NCBI GenBank assembly: GCA_937927265.1
Contig: CALBCO010000131.1
Coordinates: 1-17,719, forward strand
Source of the DNA: an uncultured Verrucomicrobiae bacterium
GTDB lineage: Bacteria; Verrucomicrobiota; Verrucomicrobiia; Palsa-1439
Reading direction: 5' to 3'
Length of the DNA stretch: 17,719 nucleotides
This document shows, piece after piece, positions 5,380-14,234 of the stretch (position 1 is the first letter of the stretch; every line of letters starts with the position of its first letter). Under the pieces are notes generated by a model that was not told where the DNA came from, made no database searches, and worked only from the letters and a program-made list of their open reading frames with translations. The position numbers were made by a program, and so were the translations under genes.

Positions 5380-7305
5380 TCAGGACGGAGGCGCTTTGAA
5401 AAAGGTGACAGACAGTGGTGGGAGTGTGAGGTTCAGCGAGTAGGGCCGGTTGTGCCAGGGGACCGGCTGGGCGTCCTGGCCGCCATAGTTGCCCATGCCG
5501 CTGCCCCAGTAAACGGTGGCGTCACTGTTGAGCAATTCCTTCCAGTAACCAGCGCGCGGGACACCGACCCGGTAATCATGACGCGGTATGACTGTGAAAT
5601 TGCAAATCACCAGCACGCTGTCGTCGCGAGTGCGCGCTTTGCGGAGGAAGGCGATGACGCTGTGCTCGCTGTCGTTGCAGTCCACCCACTCGAACCCCGC
5701 CGGCTCGCAATCGTATTCGTGCAACGCCGGTTCGGCCCGGTAGGTGTGACACAGGTCTTTGACCCAATGCTGGACGCCGGCATGATCGGCATATTCCAAC
5801 ACGTGCCAGTCGAGGCTGCTCTGGTAATTCCATTCGCCCCACTGCGCCAGTTCACCGCCCATGAACAGCAGTTTCTTGCCGGGCTGGGCAAACATGTAGC
5901 CAAACAACGCCCGGAGATTGGCGCATTTCTGCCAGTTGTCGGCCCCGGCCATCATGCCGTAGAGCGAGCCTTTGCCGTGCACCACTTCGTCGTGCGAAAG
6001 CGGCAGTACAAAGTTCTCGTGGAACGCGTACAACATGCGGAAGGTGATCGTGTTATGGTGGAATTTGCGGTGGATGCCGTCGAGTTTCATGTACCGGAGC
6101 GTGTCGTGCATCCAACCCATGTCCCACTTCAGGCCAAAGCCGAGGCCGCCGATGTGTGTCGGGCGAGAGACCATCGCGTAATCAGTGGATTCCTCGGCGA
6201 TTGTCATCGTGTCGGGGTAATGTTTGTACACTTCCTCGTTAAACCGGCGCAGGAACGAGATGGCTTCAAGGTTGTGGTTGCCACCGTATTGGTTGGGGAT
6301 CCACTCGCCCGGCTTACGCGAGTAATCGAGGTAGAGCATTGAAGCCACCGCGTCCACGCGCAGGCCATCCACATGATATTTATCGAGCCAGAACAACGCG
6401 TTGCTGAGCAAAAAGCTCCGCACCTCGTGCCGGCCGTAGTTGAAAATTGCACTCTTCCAGTCGGGATGAAATCCTTTGCGCGGATCGGCGTGCTCGAACA
6501 GATGGGTGCCGTCGAAGAATGCCAGCCCGTGTTGATCGGTCGGAAAGTGCGACGGCACCCAGTCGAGAATCACCCCGATCCCCGCCTGGTGGAGCGTGTC
6601 CACCAGAAACGCGAAATCCTCCGGTGTGCCGAACCGGCTCTGCGGCGCGAAATAGCCGGTCAATTGATAGCCCCACGACCCCTCAAACGGATAGTGCATC
6701 ACCGGCATGAACTCGACGTGGGTAAACCCCAACCGCTGCAGATATTCCGCAAGTTGTGGGGCAAGCTCCCGGTAGGTCAACGACCGGTTGCCTTCCTCGG
6801 GTACCCGTCGCCAGGAACCGATGTGCATTTCGTAAATCGAGACTGGCGCGTCATGCCGATTGCGTTTGCCGCGCGACTGCATCCACGCGGCATCGCGCCA
6901 TTCGTGGTCTAGTTTCCACACTACGGATGCCGTATGCGGCGGCACCTCGTGCCAGTATCCGAACGGATCTGCTTTCTCGACCCGGTAGCCGTGATACCGC
7001 GAGACGATGTAGTATTTGTACTTCGCGCCTTGGGCGACGCCGGGGACAAATCCTTCCCAGATACCCGAGTAGCCGCGCGGCCGCAATGGATTTGCCGCCC
7101 GATCCCAGCGGTTGAAATCGCCGATCACAAACACCTGCTGCGCGTTTGGCGCCCACACGGCAAAATACGTTCCGGCGACGCCCTCGCGCGTCATTGGATG
7201 CGCACCGAGTTTGTCGTACAGCCGGACATGGCTGCCTTCGTTGAACAGATACACGTCCTGCTCGCTCAGCAAGCTTACGTCGAATCGCATGGCGTGATCA
7301 GTCAT
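5380..7305 (-). CDS. glgB: 1,4-alpha-glucan (glycogen) branching enzyme
   Basis: A 641-residue GH13 enzyme that cuts alpha-1,4 glucan chains and re-attaches them by alpha-1,6 links in glycogen synthesis. An N-terminal CBM48-type beta domain (about 15-125; FAVWAPNAQQVFVIGDFNRW) is followed by the GH13 barrel and an all-beta C-terminal domain (about 535-641). The catalytic set is present: nucleophile Asp318 in GLRVDAVASM, acid/base Glu at 371-372 in IAEEST, and Asp439 in LSHDEVVHGKGS. EGSWGYQLTGYFAP and HNLEAI are typical branching-enzyme segments. It lacks the extra N1 module of E. coli GlgB (about 728 residues), which is common in the family. The ATG at 7305 overlaps the era stop by 4 bp (ATGA); the longer TTG start is disfavoured. 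Confidence 0.97.
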   Translation of the reverse strand: MTDHAMRFDVSLLSEQDVYLFNEGSHVRLYDKLGAHPMTREGVAGTYFAVWAPNAQQVFVIGDFNRWDRAANPLRPRGYSGIWEGFVPGVAQGAKYKYYIVSRYHGYRVEKADPFGYWHEVPPHTASVVWKLDHEWRDAAWMQSRGKRNRHDAPVSIYEMHIGSWRRVPEEGNRSLTYRELAPQLAEYLQRLGFTHVEFMPVMHYPFEGSWGYQLTGYFAPQSRFGTPEDFAFLVDTLHQAGIGVILDWVPSHFPTDQHGLAFFDGTHLFEHADPRKGFHPDWKSAIFNYGRHEVRSFLLSNALFWLDKYHVDGLRVDAVASMLYLDYSRKPGEWIPNQYGGNHNLEAISFLRRFNEEVYKHYPDTMTIAEESTDYAMVSRPTHIGGLGFGLKWDMGWMHDTLRYMKLDGIHRKFHHNTITFRMLYAFHENFVLPLSHDEVVHGKGSLYGMMAGADNWQKCANLRALFGYMFAQPGKKLLFMGGELAQWGEWNYQSSLDWHVLEYADHAGVQHWVKDLCHTYRAEPALHEYDCEPAGFEWVDCNDSEHSVIAFLRKARTRDDSVLVICNFTVIPRHDYRVGVPRAGYWKELLNSDATVYWGSGMGNYGGQDAQPVPWHNRPYSLNLTLPPLSVTFFKAPPS

Positions 7306-8216
7306 GGGAGTCTCTCGATCCAATTCTTGTCCACCAACACCGTCAGGTCGAGGAAAACTTTCCGGTTCATCGCGACCTCCAATTCCTGACGAGCCGCCGC
7401 GCCAATCTCGCGGATCTTCCGCCCGCCTGCGCCAATCAACATCCGTTGATGACGGTCGTCCGTCGTCAGCACCGCCGCTTTGACGTAGAGCAGTGGTTCG
7501 CCCTGTTTGGTTTTGCGATCTTCGACCTGCTCAACCTGTACAGTGGCGGTGTACGGCAACTCCTGCCCCGTCAGCAGAAAGATTTTTTCCCGGATGATCT
7601 CCGCCAGCCAAAACTCGTGGGTAACGTTGGTGATCTGTCCTTCGGGATAGTAGGCGGGGCCGACCGGCAGATACCGCAGAATCGCCTGAATCAACAACTC
7701 CACGTTTTGGCCCCGCAGCGCGGAGACTTCGACCGTGGCCGCATACTGCGGGCCGCGCGCCAGCCAATCCGCCCGAAACGGCCGCTCCGCCACATCCAGT
7801 TTGTTCAGACAAAGAATCGCCACGCACGGCGGCGGCATCGGGTCAGATCCGGCTGGCGGATGCGTCACGTGCGCCACCAACTCGCTAACCATCCGGTCTT
7901 CCTCGCCGATACTGCGGGTCGGGTCCACCACGTGTACCACGACATTAATCCCTTCCAACGCATCGCGGACCCGGTGATGAAGGTTCTGGACAAGCCGGCT
8001 GGGGTGCGTCTTGAAAAAGCCGGGCGTGTCCACAAACACGATTTGGCCTTCTGGCCGGTTGACGATGCCGTGATAGGTCTCGCGGGTGGTCTGGGGCCGG
8101 GGCGTAACGATGGCGATCTTGGTGCCAACCAACGCATTCAACAATGTGGATTTGCCCACGTTGGTCCGTCCCACCAACACCGCAATGCCTGCTTTGTGTT
8201 GCTCGTCCTCCGCCAT
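7302..8216 (-). CDS. era: GTPase Era
   Basis: A 304-residue GTPase that binds the 3' end of 16S rRNA and acts in 30S subunit assembly. G1 is GRTNVGKST (16-24), the switch-I threonines lie in PQTTRE, G3 is DTPG (63-66), G4 is NKLD (138-141) and G5 is SAL. The C-terminal KH domain has GAGGRKIREIG with GxxG at 262-265. G1 has Thr where most Era proteins have Pro (GRPNVGKS); this should not abolish GTP binding. A Pro-rich loop (about 118-132) lies between G3 and G4 and is longer than usual. The ATG at 8216 gives normal Era length; the alternative is a TTG 22 codons upstream with nothing to support it. It is translationally coupled to glgB. Confidence 0.96.
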   Translation of the reverse strand: MAEDEQHKAGIAVLVGRTNVGKSTLLNALVGTKIAIVTPRPQTTRETYHGIVNRPEGQIVFVDTPGFFKTHPSRLVQNLHHRVRDALEGINVVVHVVDPTRSIGEEDRMVSELVAHVTHPPAGSDPMPPPCVAILCLNKLDVAERPFRADWLARGPQYAATVEVSALRGQNVELLIQAILRYLPVGPAYYPEGQITNVTHEFWLAEIIREKIFLLTGQELPYTATVQVEQVEDRKTKQGEPLLYVKAAVLTTDDRHQRMLIGAGGRKIREIGAAARQELEVAMNRKVFLDLTVLVDKNWIERLP

Positions 8217-8446
8217 GCCGCCGATGATACTCGCCCGCTCCCCTCTCACGCAATCCGCCAATGAGCCACTCCACAACTTCAATCTGCATCCCGCAGTTGA
8301 ATGGTCGTGGGTTGGGCGCGACGGCCGGGTGCGCCGAGCTGCTCTCCTTCGGCCAGCGGACGGCCAGGCGGTCCGTCCCTACTAGACGCGGCCGCCGCCT
8401 CTGATCACGGGGACCCAGCGGCGTCGCTGATGCTGATTCGCCAGTC
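8217..8446. other. Intergenic region between the autotransporter and era, with a GC-rich repeat-like block
   Basis: These 230 bp separate the autotransporter stop from the era start. About 8316-8383 is a GC-rich block with several short inverted pairs; CGGAC (8357-8361) with GTCCG (8371-8375) is the clearest. Read on the minus strand it starts with GTAGGGACGGACCGCC, a wording I associate from memory with dispersed intergenic repeats of Verrucomicrobiota. The era promoter and the autotransporter terminator should be here, but no convincing -35/-10 pair or T-tailed hairpin was found. Confidence 0.4.
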
Positions 8447-11400
8447 TTAGAACGACACGCGCACACCCAGGTTCAACGAATGGCTGTCGTAGCCGCTCCG
8501 GCCCAACTGGCCGGTGTAGTGGAAATACGTCGCCACAGTCGGCGTCCATTGGGCGGTAAGCCCCACGCCGGCCACGAAACTGTCGCTACCCAGTTCCGAG
8601 CCGCTCACGTTGAACGAATCGCCCGCTCCGCTGGCAAACTGCGAGTCCAACGTCACTGCATCGTCCATGAAATCGTGTCGCCAAGCCAGGTACACTTCCG
8701 GCGTGATGAACGTCCACGTGTCTTGAACGTAGCCGAGGTAGCGCAACCGTATACCCAATTGTGTGTGCAACGCATCCTCGTCCTGTTCCGCGATTCGCAG
8801 CGGAGACAGTGAGCCTTTTTCCTTGAACGCCTCGATGTTGACCGCCGTGTATTGGACGGCTGCTTGCGGACCGAAACTCCACCGCTCACTCTTCCAATCG
8901 TACCCCGCCCCCAATAAGACATACCAAGTCGTCCCGTCGGTGCTCCCGGTGGCCGTTCCGCCCAATGCGGTGCGTTTGGTGTCGTAGGAATCCTGACCGC
9001 CGCCGATCATGCCTTCGACGTGCCAGCCGCGGTGAAACCACGCTGCATATAACTGGCCGCGCACGCTATCCTGATCAATGCTGCCGCCGTCACTGAGGTC
9101 CGTCTCCCCGGTGGCAAACCGCCCGGACAAACCCACCACCAATTTTTCGTTCACCCATGTGTCGCCGCCGATGGACAACCCGAAGGACGTTTGTTCGTAG
9201 CCGCCCGCGTTGTTGTCGCCACCGGCATCCAGAAACTCGCCCAATCCATCGGCGTACAGGCTCCACGGCCGTGACGCCCTGGGCATCGGCACATGATCCG
9301 CCGCGCCTGGTGCGCGATTCTTCTGAACATAATCCATCAGCTTGGCATACCGTGCCCGGTAGCCGGCGCCGAGATAACTGACCCGATTCAACACCCGGCT
9401 GGCTTCCGCGTCCGCACCCGCGAATGTCAGAGTGGTCATCGCCGTCAATTCCTCCGGCGCGATCAGATCAAACGCTGTGGGCAGGGAATTGGTAGGGTTG
9501 GGCAGGTAATCCAGATAGTTGATCAGGGCCACATCCGTATCCGCCGTAGAACTGACGATCGAATCCAACGCCGCCGCCACTGCCCGCTGATTACGCGTCA
9601 ACGCGAAGGTCTGAAACGTCTCATGCGCCCATGTCAACATCACATTGTTGGCGTTGTACTGTAACTGCGGCCGCAATAGCACGCTGTAACTGAATGTGTT
9701 CGTGAAGATCGCGAATGTGCCGCTGACGCCATTGGACGCCACTAACAAGGCAATCGAATCATTGTGCTGCGGCACATAGCCTCCGAACGGCACCAACCGC
9801 AACGTGCCGTCCAACGTGGCCGTACCGGCGATGTTCAGTTGGTCGAACTGGTTTGTGCCGGTGCTGGCCACCGTGCCTGTACCTGCCACGGCCAACTCCA
9901 ACGTTGCATCCGCCCCCTGCACATAGTTGCCGCCAATCTGAATGACCAATGGATCGGCTTTCAGCGTGCCGTGGAGCAGATGGAGACCCCCCGTGCCGAG
10001 CGCGTGGCTGTTCTTGATGATCAGCGTGCCGTCGTTGGAAACCCACGTGCCACCGCTGTAGGTGTTCGTCGCGGTCAACGTCAACGCGCCCGCACCCGCG
10101 TGCGTCAGGCTGCCTGTCCCCGTGATCAGATTGGCCACCGTGATGTTATTGGTGCGGTTGAACACCAGCGCGCTCGCGTTGTGGACCACGCCTGTTCCCA
10201 GTGCGCCCGCGGTACCGCCATCGCCGACCTGCAACGTGCCCGCGGTGATCTCTGTCGAGCCACTGTAGGTGTGATTGGCCACCAGAATCAGCGTGCCGGA
10301 GCCAGCCTGCGTCAGACTGCCAACACCGGTCACCTGATTGCTCAGCGTCACGGCGTCACTTCGGTTGAAGATCAGGGCCGCATCATTACTGACGATGCCG
10401 CTGCCGAGGTTGCCGGCCGTGCCGCCGTTGCCGACCTGGAGCGCGCCGGCCAGAATGAGGGTCCGCCCGCTGTAGGTGTTCGTACCGGTCAAGACCAGCG
10501 TGCCGGTGCCGTTCTGCGAAAGCGTGCCGCTGCCGGCGATTGTGTTCGCCATCGTCAACGTATCAGAGCGGTTGAACACCAGCGTCGCATTGTTGGTCAC
10601 ATCGCCGGTGCCGAGTGTGCCTGTTGTGCCGCCATCGCCGACCTGCAACGTGCCGCTGCTGATGATCGTCGGCCCGGTATAGTCATTGTCCGCCACCCAG
10701 GTCATGGTGCCGCCGCCGAGCTTGCGCACCTGACCGCTGCCGGTGATCAGGTTACTGACCGTCAGGCTGTCGCTGCGATTGAAGACGAGCGTCCCGTTGT
10801 TGAACACGTCCCCGGCGCCCAATGTGCCCGTCGTGCCGCCGTCGCCCACTCGCAACGTGCCGGCGCTGATGGTCGTCGTTCCCGCGTAACTGTTCGAACC
10901 AGTCAACGTCACCGTGCCCGTGCCCAACTGCGACAGGCTGCCGCTGCCGGTGATTGTGTTGGCCACCACCAGCGTGTCGGTCTGGTTGAACGCCAAGTGC
11001 GCATCGTTGCTGACCGCGCCCGTGCCGAGCGTGCCGCTGGTGCCGCCGTTGCCAACCTGCAACGTGCCCGCGGTAATGAGGGTGCTGCCACTGTACGTGT
11101 TGTTGCCCGTCAACACCGTGGTCCCACTGCCAATTTGCGCGACCATGCCCGTACCGCTGATGGCATTGGCAAACGTGAAGGTGTCGCTGCGGTTGAACGC
11201 CAGCGTACCGTGGTCCGTGACCGCGCCGGAGCCAAGAGCTCCGCCGTCGTCAATCCGCACCGTGCCGGCGCTGATCGTGGTGCCCCCGCTGTAAGTGTTG
11301 TTGGCGGTGATGATCAACGTGCCGGTGCCGTTCTGCCGCAGCCGGCCGCTGCCGCTGATCTCATTGGCCACGGTGACGTCATCACTGCGGTTGAACGCCA

Positions 11401-12301
11401 AGGTACCGTTGTTGAGCACATCCCCGCTGCCAAACGCCCCCGTTGTGCCGCCGTTGCCAATCTGCAACGTGCCACCGCTGATGGTCGTGCCACCGCTGTA
11501 CGTGTTATCGGCCATGAACACCGTCGTGCCGCTGCCGGCCTGGATCACGCCCCCCGTGCCGGTGATCAGGTTGCTGACGATCAGGGTGTTGCTGCGATTA
11601 AACACGAGCGTCCCATTGTTGAGCACATCGCCGGCACCCAACATCCCCAGCGTGCCGCCGTTGCCGATCTGGAGCGTGCCGGCATTGATGACGGTGCCGT
11701 CGCTGTACGTGTTGTTGGCCGCCAGCACGAGCGTGCCCAGCCCGTCCTTGGTCAGCCCGTTGGTGCCGGAAATGGTGCTGCGAATGAGGACGGTGACGTC
11801 ACCGGCCATTTTGATCGTCGGGTTGTCCCCGATTAACACCAGCCGCCCCGCCGTGGTATCGGTGTAGTGACCAGTCGCGCCAATGCCCAGCGTATTGACG
11901 CTGATCGTTCCGTAATTCAGCGTGAGAGTCGCTGGGTTACCCAGTGTCCCCACGGTAATCTCCCCGCTCACCGTCAACCGTCCGGCATCAATGTTGCCGA
12001 CTGACACCCCACCGCCCTCGATGGACAGGTGGGCTGCCGTGGCCACGATAACGCCTTGAATGATGGCCTGCGTGGTGTTGGTGGTCGGCAAGAATGCGTT
12101 GTCGCCAGCCGTGGGCACGCCCCCCGACCAATTGCCCGGCACGAACCAACTGCCTGACACCCCGGCCGTCCAGTCGGTGTCCGCAGCATCGGCCGGCCAA
12201 AGCCCCATCAGCCCAAACGCCAGTACGGTGCCCAGGATCCCCGCGGCGATTCTTGGCCGCCGCCCCCAAAATTGACTGGTCAAATTCATCCGTGGTTTCA
12301 T
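8447..12301 (-). CDS. Type V autotransporter with tandem autotransporter-associated beta-strand repeats
   Basis: A 1284-residue outer-membrane/secreted protein. An extended N-terminal signal (about 1-40, ending PADAA) is followed by a DTDWTAGVSGSWF start region found in many such proteins. The passenger (about 65-850) is a predicted right-handed beta-helix. Residues 197-745 are eight tandem repeats, seven of 69 residues and one of 66, each with an N-T-Y-S-G-G-T start, GTLQIGNGGT, GTLVFNRSD and GTGTL landmarks (PATR/TIGR02601 type). A ninth, divergent start follows. A linker with ATLTFAGADAEASRV-like wording precedes a C-terminal beta-barrel (about 1011-1284), which ends in the aromatic LGVRVSF of outer-membrane proteins. 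ATG 12301 has an AGAGGAGA Shine-Dalgarno. No protease or adhesin motif was seen in the passenger; a surface role is inferred. Confidence 0.92.
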   Translation of the reverse strand: MKPRMNLTSQFWGRRPRIAAGILGTVLAFGLMGLWPADAADTDWTAGVSGSWFVPGNWSGGVPTAGDNAFLPTTNTTQAIIQGVIVATAAHLSIEGGGVSVGNIDAGRLTVSGEITVGTLGNPATLTLNYGTISVNTLGIGATGHYTDTTAGRLVLIGDNPTIKMAGDVTVLIRSTISGTNGLTKDGLGTLVLAANNTYSDGTVINAGTLQIGNGGTLGMLGAGDVLNNGTLVFNRSNTLIVSNLITGTGGVIQAGSGTTVFMADNTYSGGTTISGGTLQIGNGGTTGAFGSGDVLNNGTLAFNRSDDVTVANEISGSGRLRQNGTGTLIITANNTYSGGTTISAGTVRIDDGGALGSGAVTDHGTLAFNRSDTFTFANAISGTGMVAQIGSGTTVLTGNNTYSGSTLITAGTLQVGNGGTSGTLGTGAVSNDAHLAFNQTDTLVVANTITGSGSLSQLGTGTVTLTGSNSYAGTTTISAGTLRVGDGGTTGTLGAGDVFNNGTLVFNRSDSLTVSNLITGSGQVRKLGGGTMTWVADNDYTGPTIISSGTLQVGDGGTTGTLGTGDVTNNATLVFNRSDTLTMANTIAGSGTLSQNGTGTLVLTGTNTYSGRTLILAGALQVGNGGTAGNLGSGIVSNDAALIFNRSDAVTLSNQVTGVGSLTQAGSGTLILVANHTYSGSTEITAGTLQVGDGGTAGALGTGVVHNASALVFNRTNNITVANLITGTGSLTHAGAGALTLTATNTYSGGTWVSNDGTLIIKNSHALGTGGLHLLHGTLKADPLVIQIGGNYVQGADATLELAVAGTGTVASTGTNQFDQLNIAGTATLDGTLRLVPFGGYVPQHNDSIALLVASNGVSGTFAIFTNTFSYSVLLRPQLQYNANNVMLTWAHETFQTFALTRNQRAVAAALDSIVSSTADTDVALINYLDYLPNPTNSLPTAFDLIAPEELTAMTTLTFAGADAEASRVLNRVSYLGAGYRARYAKLMDYVQKNRAPGAADHVPMPRASRPWSLYADGLGEFLDAGGDNNAGGYEQTSFGLSIGGDTWVNEKLVVGLSGRFATGETDLSDGGSIDQDSVRGQLYAAWFHRGWHVEGMIGGGQDSYDTKRTALGGTATGSTDGTTWYVLLGAGYDWKSERWSFGPQAAVQYTAVNIEAFKEKGSLSPLRIAEQDEDALHTQLGIRLRYLGYVQDTWTFITPEVYLAWRHDFMDDAVTLDSQFASGAGDSFNVSGSELGSDSFVAGVGLTAQWTPTVATYFHYTGQLGRSGYDSHSLNLGVRVSF
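10067..11713 (-). repeat. Eight in-frame tandem repeats of about 207 bp inside the autotransporter gene
   Basis: In the gene's direction the copies start at 11713 and have lengths 207, 207, 198, 207, 207, 207, 207 and 207 bp; the third has lost 9 bp near its GNGGT segment. Copies are similar but not identical, so the array is old yet probably still able to recombine. All lengths are multiples of three, so copy gain or loss would keep the frame. Confidence 0.85.
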
Positions 12302-12338
12302 TGTGATCTCTCCTCTGGTTATGCGTTGCTGGTTCTGC

Positions 12339-12390
12339 CGACTCGTGGCGGACTGTTCGCCGAAAAACATGCGCGCAACTTACCGAGTCG
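12339..12390 (-). promoter_or_regulatory. Nested hairpin upstream of the autotransporter start, probable 5' leader structure
   Basis: CGACTCG (12339-12345) and CGAGTCG (12384-12390) form a perfect 7-bp stem. Its 38-base loop contains a second stem, GGCG (12347-12350) with CGCC (12358-12361). The structure ends 38 bp before the ATG and upstream of the Shine-Dalgarno. It lies in the 131-bp gap after the flavoprotein gene, so it could act as an upstream terminator, an mRNA stabiliser or an operator. No T tract was seen. Confidence 0.3.
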
Positions 12391-12432
12391 CCCCCCGCTT
12401 GTCGAGCCTGTCTTGCTGCGTACTGTCACTCG

Positions 12433-14214
12433 TTAGTTCTCCGCCGAATGCAGGCCGCCGGGCGCGGCGCGGAATTCGAGCACCGTGCGCTCCGGGCGTT
12501 GCGGATCGGGCATGGCACAATTCCACATGCAGACGCCGCAATGAACACACTTCTCGCGGTCAAAGACAGGCACACCTTTTTCCCCGGGCGTGATGGCCTG
12601 GCCCGAGCAGACCTCCACACAAATCTTCGTTCCGCACTGTTCGCACAGTTCCGGGTAGAGGAACACCACGTGCGGCGCGTAGCCCGCCGGCGCCTGCACC
12701 TTGCCGCCCAGCAGCAACGCGTCCTGATGCGACACCAGCAGTTGGCCATCAAACGGAATCGGCGGCCAGCCCACCCGATCCATCAACGCGTTGTGCGCGC
12801 TGATGCCTTTGGCGGCGCAATCCTGCCGGATCTTCTCCACCTCGGCCATGGGAACGCGGCCCCGGTAAAACTCGGCCAGACTCGGCGTGTGTTCGCGCGG
12901 CGGCCGTGGCCGGACCGGCGCATGCAACCTGCCGCGGGTCGCCCCCGCCAACGCCATCCCAATCATCCCAGTCACCATCCCCTTGTGGAAACCATCACGC
13001 GCCCGCTCGGCAATCCGCGCTTCTTGCTCCACCCAGCTTGCGCGGCGGCGTTTCACGTAGGTCGCCTCCAAGTTCTTTTTCGTGAACGTTTTTTTCTGCT
13101 CGAGCAATTCGAGCACCGCCTCGGCCAACTGCGCGCCTGTGGTCCACGCTTCATCCACGCCGCTGCCGGTCAACACGTTCGTGCTGCCAGACCCTTCGCC
13201 AATCCGGGCGTAACCGTTGCCGGCCAAGTATGGTTCGCCGCGCCGGCCCGATTCGCCCAGTGTCTTCGCCCCCCACGACCGCAACGTGCCGCCGTGCAGA
13301 TACCGCCACAAATACGGATGCAACATCCAGTGCTGGAGATACCGGTACGCCGTGCGGACCGGCGAGTCGAACCACGACGGTACAAAGATACCAAGGGAAG
13401 CGACGTTGTCGGGATAGACGTAGAGGAATCCAAAAATCTCCGGTTCGGGATAGCCCAGCGTGTGCAACACCGTGCCGGGCTTGAGCGGACAACCGGCGGG
13501 CAGATTCACGACAAACTTCATGCCGATAGCGTAGTCGTGTTGGTGATGATCCGGCGGCAGCCCAAAGTGCTCGTCCAATTGCCGGCCAATCGCGCCGACC
13601 GGGCCGTCGCCAACCACCGTGAGCGCCGCTTTGATGTCCATGCCAGGCGTTTCGCCCTGATCCACCAGCCGCACGCCCACCACCTTGTCGCCTTCGATGA
13701 GCGGCGCGGCCGCCGGCGTTCCCGGCCAGATTTGCACCGTCCCACTCGCCATCAAATGGGACCCCACCCATTGGTTAAACTGGCCGATGGACGTGACGAA
13801 CCCGCCGTGTTTTTGCAGGTACGGCGGGATGTACGGCAACTCAAACGCATGATACTTGACCAACGCTTGGAGCACCTTGTCCGCCCACCGCAACAGTGCC
13901 GACCGACGGCTCGCACCCACCGGATCCAGCAAATACAACACGTGTTCTTCTGTCACCGGCGCAGTCATCGGAATCTGCGCCGGATCAAAATCCGGAAACG
14001 TGGCGCGAATCCCGCGCCCGCGCGTCACAACACCTGACACGCCAAACCCAATGTCATCGGCGCGTTCGTAGCAGAGGATCTGTGGCGGCGCGCCTGGCAG
14101 GACCACGCTTTCCACTCGGGGCGAGCCGTCAGGGTTCATCAACCCGCGCGACAGGGTGGTCAAAAAACCGCCCATCGCAGGCCCGAAGCCGACGCAGACA
14201 ATGTCCACGTCCAT
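12433..14214 (-). CDS. ETF:quinone oxidoreductase-like flavoprotein with two C-terminal [4Fe-4S] motifs
   Basis: A 593-residue FAD protein of the FixC / ETF-QO group, which passes electrons from acyl-CoA dehydrogenases (normally via ETF) to the quinone pool at the membrane face. The N-terminus has the FAD-binding GFGPAMGG loop after VDIVCV (about 3-16). A central LTVVGDGPVGAIGRQL segment and YLAGNGYARIGEGSGSTNVLTGSG are typical later FAD contacts. The C-terminus has Cys524, 527, 532, 536 (CX2CX4CX3C) and Cys556, 559, 562, 566 (CX2CX2CX3C): eight ligands, hence two clusters, where classical ETF-QO has one. The ATG at 14214 lies 20 bp after the dehydrogenase stop, so it is in the same operon. 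The reading-frame extension upstream is antisense overlap with that gene's end and is rejected. No etfAB genes are visible. Confidence 0.88.
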   Translation of the reverse strand: MDVDIVCVGFGPAMGGFLTTLSRGLMNPDGSPRVESVVLPGAPPQILCYERADDIGFGVSGVVTRGRGIRATFPDFDPAQIPMTAPVTEEHVLYLLDPVGASRRSALLRWADKVLQALVKYHAFELPYIPPYLQKHGGFVTSIGQFNQWVGSHLMASGTVQIWPGTPAAAPLIEGDKVVGVRLVDQGETPGMDIKAALTVVGDGPVGAIGRQLDEHFGLPPDHHQHDYAIGMKFVVNLPAGCPLKPGTVLHTLGYPEPEIFGFLYVYPDNVASLGIFVPSWFDSPVRTAYRYLQHWMLHPYLWRYLHGGTLRSWGAKTLGESGRRGEPYLAGNGYARIGEGSGSTNVLTGSGVDEAWTTGAQLAEAVLELLEQKKTFTKKNLEATYVKRRRASWVEQEARIAERARDGFHKGMVTGMIGMALAGATRGRLHAPVRPRPPREHTPSLAEFYRGRVPMAEVEKIRQDCAAKGISAHNALMDRVGWPPIPFDGQLLVSHQDALLLGGKVQAPAGYAPHVVFLYPELCEQCGTKICVEVCSGQAITPGEKGVPVFDREKCVHCGVCMWNCAMPDPQRPERTVLEFRAAPGGLHSAEN

Positions 14215-14234
14215 CGTTTGTCGTTCGCTCTCGC

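Noticed and set aside
5380..7305. GlgB as an N-terminally truncated gene because it is shorter than the E. coli enzyme
   Set aside because: Many bacterial GlgB proteins of about 630-650 residues lack the N1 module; the CBM48, GH13 and C-terminal domains are all complete.
10067..11713. CRISPR-like or satellite array
   Set aside because: The repeats are about 207 bp, in frame and coding, without the short repeat/spacer alternation of CRISPR.
9764..11836. 690-codon plus-strand open frame opposite the autotransporter
   Set aside because: It is kept open by the regular 207-bp repeats and high GC; its repeated Arg/Ala-rich peptide mirrors the passenger repeats. The minus-strand frame has a signal peptide, repeats and beta-barrel.
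12448..14037. 529-codon plus-strand open frame opposite the flavoprotein gene
   Set aside because: It is an antisense shadow with no domain; the minus-strand frame carries the FAD and cluster motifs.
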